From: Mycobacterium sp.
Lineage (GTDB): Bacteria; Actinomycetota; Actinomycetes; RYN-182
DNA length: 42,902 nucleotides
Assembly: GCA_025965515.1 (NCBI GenBank)
Contig: JAOPWU010000112.1
Location: 1 to 42,902 of the forward strand
Direction: 5' to 3'
Shown here in pieces: positions 18,951 through 28,827 of this stretch. The translations under genes and the position numbers were made by a program. The notes under the pieces are model-generated. The model did not search any database, was not told the DNA's origin, and worked only from the letters and a program-made list of their open reading frames with translations. The number at the start of each line of letters is the position of its first letter. Position 1 is the stretch's first letter.

Positions 18951-19252
18951 GCGCGCCGCCCGTGGTCCTGGTGGCGGTGTTCGAGGCGCGGCCCGACACG
19001 GCCGCCGAGCTGGCGGAGCGGTTGCAGGAGCTCGTGCCGGCGAGCCGCTCGGAGCCCGGGTGCCTGGGGTACGCGCTGCACCGCGACACCGGGGACCCGC
19101 TGCGGTTCGTGTTCGTGGAGACGTGGCTGAGCGAGCGGTCCCTGGCCGTGCACGACGGGACGCCGCTGCTGGCGGCGCTGCGGGCGGACCTGCCGCGCCT
19201 GGTCGCGGCGCCACCGGTGGTCCACCGGCTGCGGGAGCTGGCACCGGCGTAG
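18947..19252 (+). CDS. Antibiotic biosynthesis monooxygenase (ABM)-domain / putative quinol monooxygenase
   Basis: VVLVAVFEARPDTAAELAERLQELVPASRSEPGCLGYALHRDTGDPLRFVFVETW; GTG start overlaps the preceding stop (GTGA). Confidence 0.82.
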   Translation: MSAPPVVLVAVFEARPDTAAELAERLQELVPASRSEPGCLGYALHRDTGDPLRFVFVETWLSERSLAVHDGTPLLAALRADLPRLVAAPPVVHRLRELAPA

Positions 19253-19275
19253 CCGGCCGGCACCGGGGGCGCTGG

Positions 19276-19346
19276 AGCGGGCGACGGGAATCGAACCCGC
19301 ATGGCCAGCTTGGAAGGCTGGGGCTCTACCATTGAGCTACGCCCGC
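19276..19346 (-). tRNA. tRNA-Gly (anticodon TCC)
   Basis: Reverse strand GCGGGCGTAGCTCAATGGTAGAGCCCCAGCCTTCCAAGCTGGCCATGCGGGTTCGATTCCCGTCGCCCGCT folds as a cloverleaf; anticodon loop CTTCCAA. Confidence 0.95.
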
Positions 19347-19456
19347 GCGGCGCCGGGAGCCCCGGCGCGCGGAGCCCACCGTACCGCGTGGGGGTGGGCC
19401 GGGCGCCTGGCAGCGCCCGACCGGCGGGGCCCGGCCTACACTGCCAGCGCGCGAAC

Positions 19457-19529
19457 CGGGACGTAGCCTAGTGGCCAGGGCGCCTGCTTTGGGAGCAGGA
19501 GATCGGGGGTTCGAGTCCCCCCGTCCCGA
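19457..19529 (+). tRNA. tRNA-Pro (anticodon TGG)
   Basis: CGGGACGTAGCCTAGTGGCCAGGGCGCCTGCTTTGGGAGCAGGAGATCGGGGGTTCGAGTCCCCCCGTCCCGA; acceptor CGGGACG/CGTCCCG; anticodon loop TTTGGGA. Confidence 0.95.
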
Positions 19530-19545
19530 CACCCGGCTTCCCACC

Positions 19546-19551
19546 TAGACT
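19546..19551 (+). promoter_or_regulatory. Candidate -10 element (TAGACT) of a leaderless promoter
   Basis: TAGACT ends 6 nt before the ATG at 19558. Confidence 0.5.
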
Positions 19552-19557
19552 GGCCCC

Positions 19558-22158
19558 ATGCTTCCCGACGTGGGTGGGCCCACGTCGGGTCGCCCTACCG
19601 GCCCCTCTGCCGCACCCGGCGGGGACGTCCTGCTGGACCCGCAGCGCATCGCCGCGGTCCGTCGGCTGCTCGCCGCCGGTGTGCGCTCGGTCGCGCTCGA
19701 CGAGATCGTGCAGCTGGTGTCGCGGCTGCTCGACGCGCCGTCCGCGCAGCTCTCGCTGCTGGCCGAGGACGAGGTGCTCGCCGCTGTCGTCCCCGGCCCG
19801 CTCCCGGAGCCCAACCGTGGCCCGGCGCGGGACAGCCTCTGCAGCGTCACGGTGCGCCGCGGCGAGGCGCTGGTCGTGCCCGACACGGCCGCCGAGCCGG
19901 CCCTGGCAGCCCTCCCCGCCGTCGTGAACGGTGACGTCGGCTCCTACCTCGGAGTCCCCGTCGTGGTGAGCGGTGCGACGGTGGGGGCGCTCTGCGCGTA
20001 CGGGCCGGAGCCCCGGGAGTGGACCGAGGAGCAGGTCGCCCTGCTGCGGTGGCTGGCCCGCAGCGCCGCCGCGGAGCTGGCGCTGCGCTCGCTCTCGGCG
20101 GACCTGGCCAACAACGCCGCCCGCCTGGACGTCGCCCTCGGCGGCGCGGACATCGGCAGCTTCGACCTCGACGCCGAGTCGGGGCTGATGCTGTGGGACC
20201 GCCGGCTCATCGAGCTGTTCGGCTACGACCCCGAGAGCTTCGTGCCGCACCTCGACAGCTTCTCCGACCGCGTCCACCCGCAGGACCGCGAGCGGATGGG
20301 TGCCGCGGTCCAGGCCGGGCTCGCGGGCGAGGGTGACATCAACGAGGAGTACCGGATCGTCCTGCCGGACGGCCGCGAACGGTGGGTCACCGCCCGGGGC
20401 CGGCTGGTCACCGGCGACCGGGGGGAGCGGCGGCTCGTCGGCGCCGCGTTCGACTCCTCCGCCATCCGTACGGAGCGGGACCGGTTCGCGCGGCTCCTCG
20501 AGACGATGACCGACGCGTTCTTCAGCCTGGACCGCTCCTTCGCCTTCAGGTACGTCAACGCCCAGGCCGAGGCGCTGCTCGGGCAGACCCGCGGCGAGCT
20601 GGTGGGCCGCAACGTGTGGGAGGCCTTCCCGGCCGCCGTGGGCACGGACTTCCAGGCCAAGTACGAGCACGCCATGGCCAGCGGCGAGATGGTGTCGTTG
20701 CAGGAGCACTACCCGGCGCCGCTGGACCGCTGGTTCGAGGTGCGCGCCTGGCCGGACGCGGAGGGCCTGAGCGTCTTCTTCCACGACATCACCGCGCGCC
20801 GCCGGGTCGAGGCCGACCGGGAGCAGGCGCGGGCCCGCGTCAGCCTGCTGGCGGACCTCACCACCGCGCTCACCAGCACGCTCGAGGTGGACGAGGCCAT
20901 GCAGCGGCTGGCCGACCTGCTCGTGCCGCAGCAGGCGACCTGGGTGTCGGTCACCCTGCTCGATGGGGGCGGCCCCCTGCGGGAGTCCGCCGGCCGGCAC
21001 CACGACCCGGAGCGGCGGGCCGACATGCAGCGGTTCGCGCAGCTGCAGATGATCGTCGCGACCGAGCGCTCCCTGTCGCGCACCGTCGCGCGGACCGGGC
21101 GGCCGGTCCTGCGAACGGTCGACGCGCCGTCCGACCTGTCCGCCGGGTGGGAGGGCGAGGAGCTCACCGGGCTGCTCGAGCGGCTGGGCATGGCCGGCGT
21201 CATGGTCGTGCCGCTGCAGGCCCGCGCGCGGATCCTGGGCGTGCTGCTGCTGGCCGCCGACGGCGACCACGCCCCCTTCACCGAGGACGACCTGCTGTTC
21301 GCCGTCGAGGTGGGGCGGCGTGCCGGGCTCGCCATCGACAACGCCCAGCTCTACGACCGCCAGCGCAGCGCCGCGGAGCTGCTGCAGCGGCACCTGCTGC
21401 CGGCGCTGCCGGAGCCCGACCACCTGGAGGTCCGCGCGGCGTACCACCCCGCGGCCGAGGAGGCGCAGGTCGGGGGCGACTTCTACTGGGGCACGGTGCA
21501 GCCGGGCGGCGCGACGGTCGTCGCCATCGGTGACGTCTCCGGCCACGACCTGGCCGCGATCGCCTGGCAGGCGCAGCTCGCGCCGCTGCTGCGCGGCTTC
21601 GCGTTCGAGGGTGATGACAGCCCCGCGGAGGTCCTGGCGCGCGTCGACCGCGCGATGCGCGTCCTCCAGATCGACACGATGGCCACCGCCGTGCTGGCCC
21701 GCATCGAGCAGGACCCGGCCGACCGGAGTGCCCTCGCCGGCGGCCGGCGTCGCCTTCGGTGGTCCAACGCGGGCCACCCGCCGCCGATGCTGCTGCGCAC
21801 CGACGGCACCGTGGACGTGCTCGAGGTGGACCCGGACCTCCTGCTGGGGCTCGAGCCGGGCATCGAGCGGCACGACCACGCGGTGGCCATGTTCCCCGGC
21901 GACACGCTGTTCCTCTATACCGACGGCCTGGTCGAACGGCGCGACAGCTCGCTGGAGGCCGGGCTGCAGCGGCTGCGGTCGACGCTGGAGGAACTCGCCG
22001 GCGTCCCCCTGGAGGAACTCTGCGAGCGGGTGGTCGCCCGGATGGTGCCGAAGCGGCAGGACGACGACGTCGCGCTGCTCGCGCTGCGGACGCACCGGGA
22101 GGACCGGCCCCGCCCCGCGGAGGCGGGCCCGGTCGTCCTGCCCCCCGGCGTCGACTGA
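19558..22158 (+). CDS. GAF/PAS/GAF-SpoIIE (PP2C-like) serine phosphatase
   Basis: GAF-like N-terminus, PAS segments (NNAARLDVALGGADIGSFDLD; LLETMTDAFFSLDRSFAFRYVNAQAEALLG), second GAF, SpoIIE C-terminus (GGDFYWGTV...IGDVSGHDLAA...LRWSNAGHPPPMLL...LFLYTDGLVERRD). Confidence 0.93.
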   Translation: MLPDVGGPTSGRPTGPSAAPGGDVLLDPQRIAAVRRLLAAGVRSVALDEIVQLVSRLLDAPSAQLSLLAEDEVLAAVVPGPLPEPNRGPARDSLCSVTVRRGEALVVPDTAAEPALAALPAVVNGDVGSYLGVPVVVSGATVGALCAYGPEPREWTEEQVALLRWLARSAAAELALRSLSADLANNAARLDVALGGADIGSFDLDAESGLMLWDRRLIELFGYDPESFVPHLDSFSDRVHPQDRERMGAAVQAGLAGEGDINEEYRIVLPDGRERWVTARGRLVTGDRGERRLVGAAFDSSAIRTERDRFARLLETMTDAFFSLDRSFAFRYVNAQAEALLGQTRGELVGRNVWEAFPAAVGTDFQAKYEHAMASGEMVSLQEHYPAPLDRWFEVRAWPDAEGLSVFFHDITARRRVEADREQARARVSLLADLTTALTSTLEVDEAMQRLADLLVPQQATWVSVTLLDGGGPLRESAGRHHDPERRADMQRFAQLQMIVATERSLSRTVARTGRPVLRTVDAPSDLSAGWEGEELTGLLERLGMAGVMVVPLQARARILGVLLLAADGDHAPFTEDDLLFAVEVGRRAGLAIDNAQLYDRQRSAAELLQRHLLPALPEPDHLEVRAAYHPAAEEAQVGGDFYWGTVQPGGATVVAIGDVSGHDLAAIAWQAQLAPLLRGFAFEGDDSPAEVLARVDRAMRVLQIDTMATAVLARIEQDPADRSALAGGRRRLRWSNAGHPPPMLLRTDGTVDVLEVDPDLLLGLEPGIERHDHAVAMFPGDTLFLYTDGLVERRDSSLEAGLQRLRSTLEELAGVPLEELCERVVARMVPKRQDDDVALLALRTHREDRPRPAEAGPVVLPPGVD

Positions 22159-22271
22159 GCCCGGAACACCCGGGAACCCACGGAACGGAGCAGTTGGGTA
22201 GCCTGGACGCCGCGCCGCTCGCGTCCGCGCCGCCAGCACCTTCCGAACCATTCCCAAAGGAGCACGACGCC

Positions 22272-23795
22272 GTGCAGGCGAGTACCGAAGCCCTGAGCCC
22301 CACGCGCGTGAAGCTGACCGTCGAGGTCCCCTTCGCCGAACTGACCCCCAGCCTCGACCGCGCCTACAAGAAGCTGGCGCAGCAGGTCCGCGTCCAGGGC
22401 TTCCGCCCGGGCAAGGTGCCGCCGCGCATCCTCGACCAGCGGCTTGGTCGCGGCGCCGTCCTCTCCGAGGCCCTCGACGACGCGCTGCCGCGCTTCTACA
22501 GCGATGCCGTCGAGCAGACGTCGATCGTTCCCGTGTCGCGCCCCGAGGTCGACGTGACGGGCTTCGGCGACAACGAGCCGCTCGTCTTCACCGCCGAGGT
22601 CGACGTCCGCCCCGAGGTGGAGCTGCCGACGTACACCGGTATCGAGGTGTCCGTCGACGAGGTCGCCCAGGGCCAGGAGGAGATCGACCAGCAGCTGTCC
22701 CTGCTGCGCGACCGGTTCGCGGTGCTGCGCTCCGTCGACCGACCGGTGGCGGACGGCGACTACCTGTCCATCGACCTGTCGGCCACGGTCGACGGCACCC
22801 CCGTGCCCGAGGCGGACACGTCCGGCCTGTCCTACGAGGTCGGGCACGAGCTGCGCAACCACGGCCACGAGATGGTCGTCGGGCTCGACGCGGCCCTCAT
22901 CGGGCTGCGCGAGGGCGAGTCGCGGACCTTCACCACCCGCCTCGTGGCCGGCGAGTTCGCCGACCGCGACGCCGAGGTGACCGTCACGGTGAAGTCCGTG
23001 AAGGAGAAGGACCTCCCGGCGCTCGACGACGACTTCGCCCAGACCGCGAGCGAGTTCGAGACGCTCGCCGAGCTCGAGACCTCCATCCGCGACCGCGTGC
23101 GCCGCGTGAAGCTCATGGAGCAGGGCATCGAGGCCCGCGACAAGACGCTGGATGCCCTCCTCGACCTGGTGGAGATCCCGCTGCCGCAGTCGATGGTCGA
23201 CGCCGAGGCGGAGTTCCGGACCACGCAGCTCGACGAGCAGCTGGCCAACGCCGGGCTCAACCGGGAGAACTACCTGGAGTCGGAGGGCAAGACCGAGGAC
23301 GAGCTCACCACGGAGGTCCGCGAGGGCGCGGAGAAGTCCGTCAAGGCGCAGTTCGTCCTCGACGCGATCGCGGACGCCGAGGAGCTCGGGGTGGCCGAGG
23401 CCGAGCTGACGCAGCAGCTGTTCAGCCGCGCCGCGCGCCTGGGCATCTCCCCGGACCAGTACGCCCAGCAGCTCGTGCAGAACGGGCAGCTGCCGCTCCT
23501 GGTCGCCGAGGTGCGACGCGGTAAGGCGCTCGCCCTGGTGCTCGAGTCCGCGGTCATCACCGACGTGGCCGGCAACACCGTCGACCTCGAGGCGCTCCGC
23601 GAGGACGTGCCCGTCGAGTTCGGCGGGGACGCCGGGGACGCCGATGAGGAGGTCCTTGCGGAGGACGCCGCCGAGGCCGCTGCGGAGGCCGAGGCCGCCG
23701 ACGAGGCCGCGATCGTGGAGGCCGCCGCCGACGAGGCCGCCAGGCCGGAGGCCGGCGAGGCCCAGGCTGCCGGGGACGCCCCCGCCCAGTCCTGA
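22272..23795 (+). CDS. tig: Trigger factor (peptidyl-prolyl isomerase chaperone)
   Basis: VQASTEALSPTRVKLTVEVPFAELTPSLDRAYKKLAQQVRVQGFRPGKVPPRILDQRLGRGAV; acidic Ala-rich C-terminal tail. Confidence 0.96.
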   Translation: MQASTEALSPTRVKLTVEVPFAELTPSLDRAYKKLAQQVRVQGFRPGKVPPRILDQRLGRGAVLSEALDDALPRFYSDAVEQTSIVPVSRPEVDVTGFGDNEPLVFTAEVDVRPEVELPTYTGIEVSVDEVAQGQEEIDQQLSLLRDRFAVLRSVDRPVADGDYLSIDLSATVDGTPVPEADTSGLSYEVGHELRNHGHEMVVGLDAALIGLREGESRTFTTRLVAGEFADRDAEVTVTVKSVKEKDLPALDDDFAQTASEFETLAELETSIRDRVRRVKLMEQGIEARDKTLDALLDLVEIPLPQSMVDAEAEFRTTQLDEQLANAGLNRENYLESEGKTEDELTTEVREGAEKSVKAQFVLDAIADAEELGVAEAELTQQLFSRAARLGISPDQYAQQLVQNGQLPLLVAEVRRGKALALVLESAVITDVAGNTVDLEALREDVPVEFGGDAGDADEEVLAEDAAEAAAEAEAADEAAIVEAAADEAARPEAGEAQAAGDAPAQS

Positions 23796-23809
23796 CCCCG
23801 CGCTGCGTC

Positions 23810-23842
23810 CGGCCCGTCCCCAAGCAAGCCGGGGGCGGGCCG
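23810..23842 (+). terminator. Terminator-like hairpin downstream of tig
   Basis: CGGCCCGTCCCC (23810-23821) - AAGCAAGCC - GGGGGCGGGCCG (23831-23842), 12-bp stem with one T-G pair; no strong T-tract. Confidence 0.65.
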
Positions 23843-23999
23843 TCCGGCGTCCGGGGCCGTGCGCGCAGCGCGGGCACGCGCTCGGCCCTCGGCGAACACG
23901 CCCCGTTTCGCGGAAGGCCCCGGGCCGCCGGGCGTTAGGGTCGCAGGACAGCACCGATGACCTGCACCTGCGGTCACCACCCTCGGGAGAGAGCCCGCG

Positions 24000-24626
24000 A
24001 TGACTTCCAGCCCGCTTACCGCGCCCACGCTGCGCAGCCCCGCCCCGGGCGGCCTCAGCCTCGACGACTCCGTCTACAACCGGTTGCTGCGGGAACGGAT
24101 CATCTTCCTGGGGACGGACGTCAACGACACGATCGCGAACGCGATCTGCGCGCAGCTGCTGCTGCTGACGGCCGAGGACCCGGAGCGCGACATCTTCCTG
24201 TACATCAACTCGCCCGGCGGCTCGGTGACAGCCGGCATGGCCATCTACGACACCATGAACTTCGTCAGCAACGACGTCGCGACGGTGACCCTGGGCCTGG
24301 CGGCCAGCATGGGGCAGTTCCTGCTCTGCGCCGGGGCCAAGGGCAAGCGGTACTCCCTCCCGCACGCGCGGATCATGATGCACCAGCCGTCGGGTGGGCT
24401 GGGCGGCACGGCCAGCGACATCGCCATCCAGGCCGAGCAGATGCTCTACACCAAGCGGACGCTGCAGGAGCGGATCGCCTTCCACACGGGTCAGACCTAC
24501 GAGCAGATCGAGCGTGACTCCGACCGGGACCGCTGGTTCACCGCCGCCGAGGCCAAGGAGTACGGCTTCGTCGACCACGTGGTGACCGGCGCGGCCGAGG
24601 TTCCCTCCGTCGGCCCGGTCAGCTGA
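24000..24626 (+). CDS. clpP1: ATP-dependent Clp protease proteolytic subunit 1
   Basis: [57 protein letters not shown]. Confidence 0.95.
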   Translation: MTSSPLTAPTLRSPAPGGLSLDDSVYNRLLRERIIFLGTDVNDTIANAICAQLLLLTAEDPERDIFLYINSPGGSVTAGMAIYDTMNFVSNDVATVTLGLAASMGQFLLCAGAKGKRYSLPHARIMMHQPSGGLGGTASDIAIQAEQMLYTKRTLQERIAFHTGQTYEQIERDSDRDRWFTAAEAKEYGFVDHVVTGAAEVPSVGPVS

Positions 24627-24661
24627 CCGTCCGCCCGCCGCACCGTCCGAGAGGAACTTTC

Positions 24662-25279
24662 ATGAGCGACATCTGGACCCCGCAGGCGCGGTACGTGCTG
24701 CCGCAGATCGTCGAGCGCCGCCCCGGTGGCGTCGGCGAGTGGAGCATGGACCCGTACTCGCGGCTGCTGCGCGAGCGGATCGTCTTCCTCGGCGTGCAGA
24801 TCGACGATGTCAGCGCCAACGACGTCATGGCCCAGCTGCTGTACCTCGAGTCCGAGGACCCGGACCGGGACATCTCCATCTACATCAACTCGCCGGGCGG
24901 CTCCTTCACCGCGCTGACGGCGATCTACGACACGATCCAGTTCATCCGCCCCGAGGTGTCCACGATCTGCATGGGGCAGGCCGCGTCCGCGGCCGCCGTG
25001 CTGCTCGCGGCCGGGGCGCCGGGCAAGCGGTTCGCGCTGAAGAACAGCCGCGTCCTCATCCACCAGCCCTCGTCCGAGGGTGGCGGCCAGGGGTCGGACA
25101 TCGAGATCCAGGCGCGGGAGATCCTGCGGATGCGGACGCTGCTCGAGAAGATGCTCTCGGACCACACCGGCCGCTCCATGGAGCAGATCCGCAAGGACAT
25201 CGAGCGCGACAAGATCCTCACGGCCGACGAGGCCAAGGAGTACGGCATCGTCGACGAGGTCATCACCAACCGCACGTGA
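24662..25279 (+). CDS. clpP2: ATP-dependent Clp protease proteolytic subunit 2
   Basis: [58 protein letters not shown]. Confidence 0.95.
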   Translation: MSDIWTPQARYVLPQIVERRPGGVGEWSMDPYSRLLRERIVFLGVQIDDVSANDVMAQLLYLESEDPDRDISIYINSPGGSFTALTAIYDTIQFIRPEVSTICMGQAASAAAVLLAAGAPGKRFALKNSRVLIHQPSSEGGGQGSDIEIQAREILRMRTLLEKMLSDHTGRSMEQIRKDIERDKILTADEAKEYGIVDEVITNRT

Positions 25280-25513
25280 CACCCCGTCGCGCGGCCGCCC
25301 GGCCGGAGCGTGGCCCCACCTGGGTCCCGCTGGAGCTGGAGCGGCCGCGTGGTCTGCCGATAGGGCTGTGGCGCTCGCGCCGTCGGGGGTACCGTTTGCC
25401 AACAATGCGCGGGCGGGCCACGTGGCGCGGTGCCGAGCGGTGGGCAGGAGCCGGGGCGTTGACCGGCATGTCGGACTTCTTCGAGTGCTCCTGTGAGAGG
25501 ACGTGGGATCTCG

Positions 25514-26788
25514 GTGGCACGTATCGGTGACGGCGGGGACCTGCTCAAGTGTTCCTTCTGTGGGAAGTCGCAGAAGCAGGTCAAGAAGCTGATCGCGGGC
25601 CCCGGGGTCTACATCTGCGACGAGTGCATCGACCTCTGCAACGAGATCATCGAGGAGGAGCTCGCCGAGACCCCCGAGGTCAGCTGGGACGAGCTGGCGA
25701 AGCCGCGGGAGATCTTCGAGTTCCTCGACAGCTACGTGATCGGCCAGGACGAGGCTAAGCGAAGCCTCGCGGTGGCCGTCTACAACCACTACAAGCGGGT
25801 GCAGGCCGGCGCGACCAAGCCCGGCCAGGACTCCGTCGAGCTGTCGAAGTCGAACATCCTGCTGCTGGGCCCGACGGGCTGCGGCAAGACGCTCCTCGCG
25901 CAGACGCTCGCCAAGATGCTGAACGTCCCGTTCGCCATCGCCGACGCGACGGCGCTGACGGAGGCCGGATACGTCGGCGAGGACGTCGAGAACATTCTGC
26001 TCAAGCTGATCCAGGCGGCCGACTACGACGTCAAGAAGGCCGAGACCGGGATCATCTACATCGACGAGGTCGACAAGATCGCCCGCAAGAGCGACAACCC
26101 GTCGATCACCCGCGATGTCTCCGGTGAGGGCGTCCAGCAGGCACTGCTGAAGATCCTCGAGGGCACCACGGCGAGCGTGCCGCCGCAGGGCGGCCGCAAG
26201 CACCCCCACCAGGAGTTCATCCAGATCGATACGACGAACGTCCTGTTCATCGTGGCGGGGGCCTTCGCCGGGCTCGACCAGATCATCAGCCAGCGCCGCG
26301 GCGCCCGGTCCATCGGCTTCAGCGCCAGCCTCGCCAGCAAGCGGGAACGCGACGCGGAAGACATCTTCCGCGAGGTGCTCCCTGAGGACCTGCTGAAGTT
26401 CGGCATGATTCCCGAGTTCATCGGCCGGCTGCCGATCATCACCAGCGTCCACGCGCTCGACCGCGAGGCGCTGATCCAGATCCTCACCGAGCCGCGCAAC
26501 GCCCTCGTCCGGCAGTACAAGAAGCTCTTCGAGCTCGATGGCGTCGAACTGGAGTTCACCTCGGACGCCCTGGAGTCCGTCGCGGACCAGGCGATCCTGC
26601 GGGGGACCGGCGCGCGCGGCCTGCGCGCCATCCTCGAGGAGGTCCTGCAGTCCGTGATGTACGACATCCCGGGCCGCGAGGACGTCGGCAAGGTCGTCAT
26701 CACCGAGGAGGTCGTCCGGGAGCACGTGAACCCGACGATCGTGCCGCGGGACCTCCCCAAGCGGGAACGGCGGGAGAAGAGCGCCTGA
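25514..26788 (+). CDS. clpX: ATP-dependent Clp protease ATP-binding subunit ClpX
   Basis: [42 protein letters not shown] zinc finger, [57 protein letters not shown]. Confidence 0.97.
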   Translation: MARIGDGGDLLKCSFCGKSQKQVKKLIAGPGVYICDECIDLCNEIIEEELAETPEVSWDELAKPREIFEFLDSYVIGQDEAKRSLAVAVYNHYKRVQAGATKPGQDSVELSKSNILLLGPTGCGKTLLAQTLAKMLNVPFAIADATALTEAGYVGEDVENILLKLIQAADYDVKKAETGIIYIDEVDKIARKSDNPSITRDVSGEGVQQALLKILEGTTASVPPQGGRKHPHQEFIQIDTTNVLFIVAGAFAGLDQIISQRRGARSIGFSASLASKRERDAEDIFREVLPEDLLKFGMIPEFIGRLPIITSVHALDREALIQILTEPRNALVRQYKKLFELDGVELEFTSDALESVADQAILRGTGARGLRAILEEVLQSVMYDIPGREDVGKVVITEEVVREHVNPTIVPRDLPKRERREKSA

Positions 26789-26816
26789 CCCGCGGGGTCG
26801 CCGCTCCTTGATCCCT

Positions 26817-26838
26817 CGATCGGGTGAATACCCGATCG
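26817..26838. promoter_or_regulatory. 9-bp inverted repeat CGATCGGGT-GAAT-ACCCGATCG (candidate operator or hairpin)
   Basis: Perfect arms at 26817-26825 and 26830-26838, between the clpX stop and the next GTG start. Confidence 0.45.
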
Positions 26839-26861
26839 GGTGAGCTGTCGACCGGAACGGT

Positions 26862-28757
26862 GTGCGCCCACCGCTCCGCCTGCTGGCCGTCCTGCTCCTG
26901 CCGCTGGCCCTGTTGCTCTCCGCCACCGGCCTGACCGGGGGCCCGACGCCGCTGACCGTGGTCAGCGGCCCGGCCTCCGCGACGGCCGTGGCCGCCGCGC
27001 AGCGGGCCGCCACCGCGGCCACCGACTCGGCGCCGGGCCCGGATGCCGCAGCCCGCCAGGCGGCGGTCGACGCCGACACCGTCCTCGCGCCGGCCGACAC
27101 CACCGCCGACGGCGAGGACGACGCGGGTGCGGGCTGCGTCGCCCGCAACGGCGCCCACGTGTGCACGCACGGCAACGACGCCCCGCCGGTGGGCGTGGAC
27201 ATCCGCGTGAAGCCGAGCACCGACCAGCTGGTGGCCGACGAGGCGACCCGCACGGCGAACCGCGCGGTCCGCCTCGGGCTAACCACCGACCAGGTCGGTG
27301 TCCGCCAGCCGACCCGGGTCCCCGACGTCGTGCTCGCCAAGGCGGCCCCCGCCGCCCCGACCACCGCCACCCCCGGCGACCTGGTCGTGCAGTCGGGCAC
27401 CCCGGCCAACCCGAACCTCACGCAGCACGTCGGGACCTCCTGCACCGGCACCGGCGGTGACGGCAAGCGGGTGCAGGTCGTGTACGTGACGACGTCCGAC
27501 CAGGTGGACCGGTACACCCAGCTCTACCCGCTGATCCAGAGCTACGCCGCCGACGTCGACGACACCCTGGCGCTGTCCGCCGGCAAGACCGGCGGCAACC
27601 TGCGGGTGCGATGGGTGACGGCGACCGACTGCACCGTGTGGATCCAGCACGTCGTGCTGCCGCCGGGATCGCTCAACGACATCGGCACGACCGCCAGCGC
27701 CCTCTCGGCCGCCGGCTTCAACGACCCGCAGCGCAAGTACCTGCTGTTCGCCGAGGCGAACGTCTACTGCGGCATCTCCGAGGCCTACCAGAACGACAGC
27801 GCCACGGACAACCCGAACGACACGCAGTCCTACGGGCCGCTGATCAGCCGCGTCGACTCCGGGTGCTGGAACAGCCCCAACACGCACTCGGTGCCGGCGC
27901 ACGAGCTGATGCACAGCCTCGGCGCCGTCATGAGCAGCGCGCCGAACGCGACGCCGGGCATGCACTGCACCGACGAGTCGGACGTCATGTGCTACGTCGA
28001 CGGGGCCGGCGTGGTGATGCGCCAGGTCTGCCCGGCTGACCAGGAGCGGCTGTTCGACTGCAACAACGACGACTACTTCAATACGCGGCCCGCGGCGGGC
28101 AGCTACCTGGCCACCCACTGGGACACCGCCAGCTCGACCTGGCTGGACACGATCCTGCCGCAGGGCGTCACCTACCCGCCGACCGTCACCGGCCCGGCCA
28201 CGATCACGCCCGGGCTCCCGGTGACCCTCACCGCGACGCTGCCGTCGGGCGCCGCGGCCGGCTCCAGGCTCACCTGGCCCGTGCCGACGCCGGCGTCGTG
28301 CACCGTCCGCCCCGTCTCCGCCACCGCCACCAGCAGCACGGTCACCCTGCTCTGCCCGGCGGCGACCGGCGTCGGCTCGGTGGTCGCCCTCGCCGCGGCC
28401 GTCTCACCGCGCGGGGACGTCGGGACGGCGACCTTCACGCTGCCCGTGGCCACCGGCACCCGGGCCCTGTCGATCGGGCTGTCCGCCTCGTCGACCACCC
28501 CGACCGCCGGCACGCCGGTACGGCTGGGCATCGCCATCACCAGCGGCGGCGCCACCGTGCGCGCCGGTGCCACCGTCTGGTCCCGGCCGACCGGCTCCAC
28601 CGGCCCCTGGACGCGGGTGCGCGCCCGGCTCGACACCCAGTTCGGCGCGGTCTCGGTGACGGTCACCCCGCCGGTGCCGACCGTCTACCGGGTGAACGTC
28701 GCGGCCGACCCGCTGTGGACCGCAGGCTCGCCGACCATCACCATCACCCCGCGGTAG
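26862..28757 (+). CDS. Secreted metalloprotease-like protein (HExxH, metzincin-like core) with C-terminal Ig-like/beta-rich repeats
   Basis: Signal sequence [63 protein letters not shown]; Thr/Pro-rich C-terminal segments. Confidence 0.75.
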   Translation: MRPPLRLLAVLLLPLALLLSATGLTGGPTPLTVVSGPASATAVAAAQRAATAATDSAPGPDAAARQAAVDADTVLAPADTTADGEDDAGAGCVARNGAHVCTHGNDAPPVGVDIRVKPSTDQLVADEATRTANRAVRLGLTTDQVGVRQPTRVPDVVLAKAAPAAPTTATPGDLVVQSGTPANPNLTQHVGTSCTGTGGDGKRVQVVYVTTSDQVDRYTQLYPLIQSYAADVDDTLALSAGKTGGNLRVRWVTATDCTVWIQHVVLPPGSLNDIGTTASALSAAGFNDPQRKYLLFAEANVYCGISEAYQNDSATDNPNDTQSYGPLISRVDSGCWNSPNTHSVPAHELMHSLGAVMSSAPNATPGMHCTDESDVMCYVDGAGVVMRQVCPADQERLFDCNNDDYFNTRPAAGSYLATHWDTASSTWLDTILPQGVTYPPTVTGPATITPGLPVTLTATLPSGAAAGSRLTWPVPTPASCTVRPVSATATSSTVTLLCPAATGVGSVVALAAAVSPRGDVGTATFTLPVATGTRALSIGLSASSTTPTAGTPVRLGIAITSGGATVRAGATVWSRPTGSTGPWTRVRARLDTQFGAVSVTVTPPVPTVYRVNVAADPLWTAGSPTITITPR

Positions 28758-28814
28758 GCAGCACCGCCGCCCGGCCGCGTCGGGGCGGTACGGGGGCGAC
28801 CCGGTGCCGCTCCC

Positions 28815-28820
28815 TAGACT
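28815..28820 (+). promoter_or_regulatory. Candidate -10 element (TAGACT) of a leaderless valS promoter
   Basis: TAGACT ends 7 nt before the ATG at 28828. Confidence 0.5.
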
Positions 28821-28827
28821 TGCGGCC

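Noticed and set aside
9369-19252. Interpretation as a myo-inositol (iol) operon
   Set aside because: IolE-like and IolG-like folds are present, but no IolB, IolC, IolD or methylmalonate-semialdehyde dehydrogenase is in the cluster; the levoglucosan-type reading fits the gene set better.
19276-19529. tRNA genes as an integration site for a mobile element
   Set aside because: No integrase, att-like repeat of a tRNA 3' end or phage genes are visible.
19468-22257. 929-aa minus-strand ORF opposite the SpoIIE phosphatase
   Set aside because: Overlaps tRNA-Pro and a domain-rich plus-strand gene; no domains seen.
23892-23911. GCGAA-N10-TTCGC upstream of clpP1 as a ClgR box
   Set aside because: Location is attractive, but spacing does not match the CGC-N5-GCG core I recall for ClgR; too weak to call without a motif scan.
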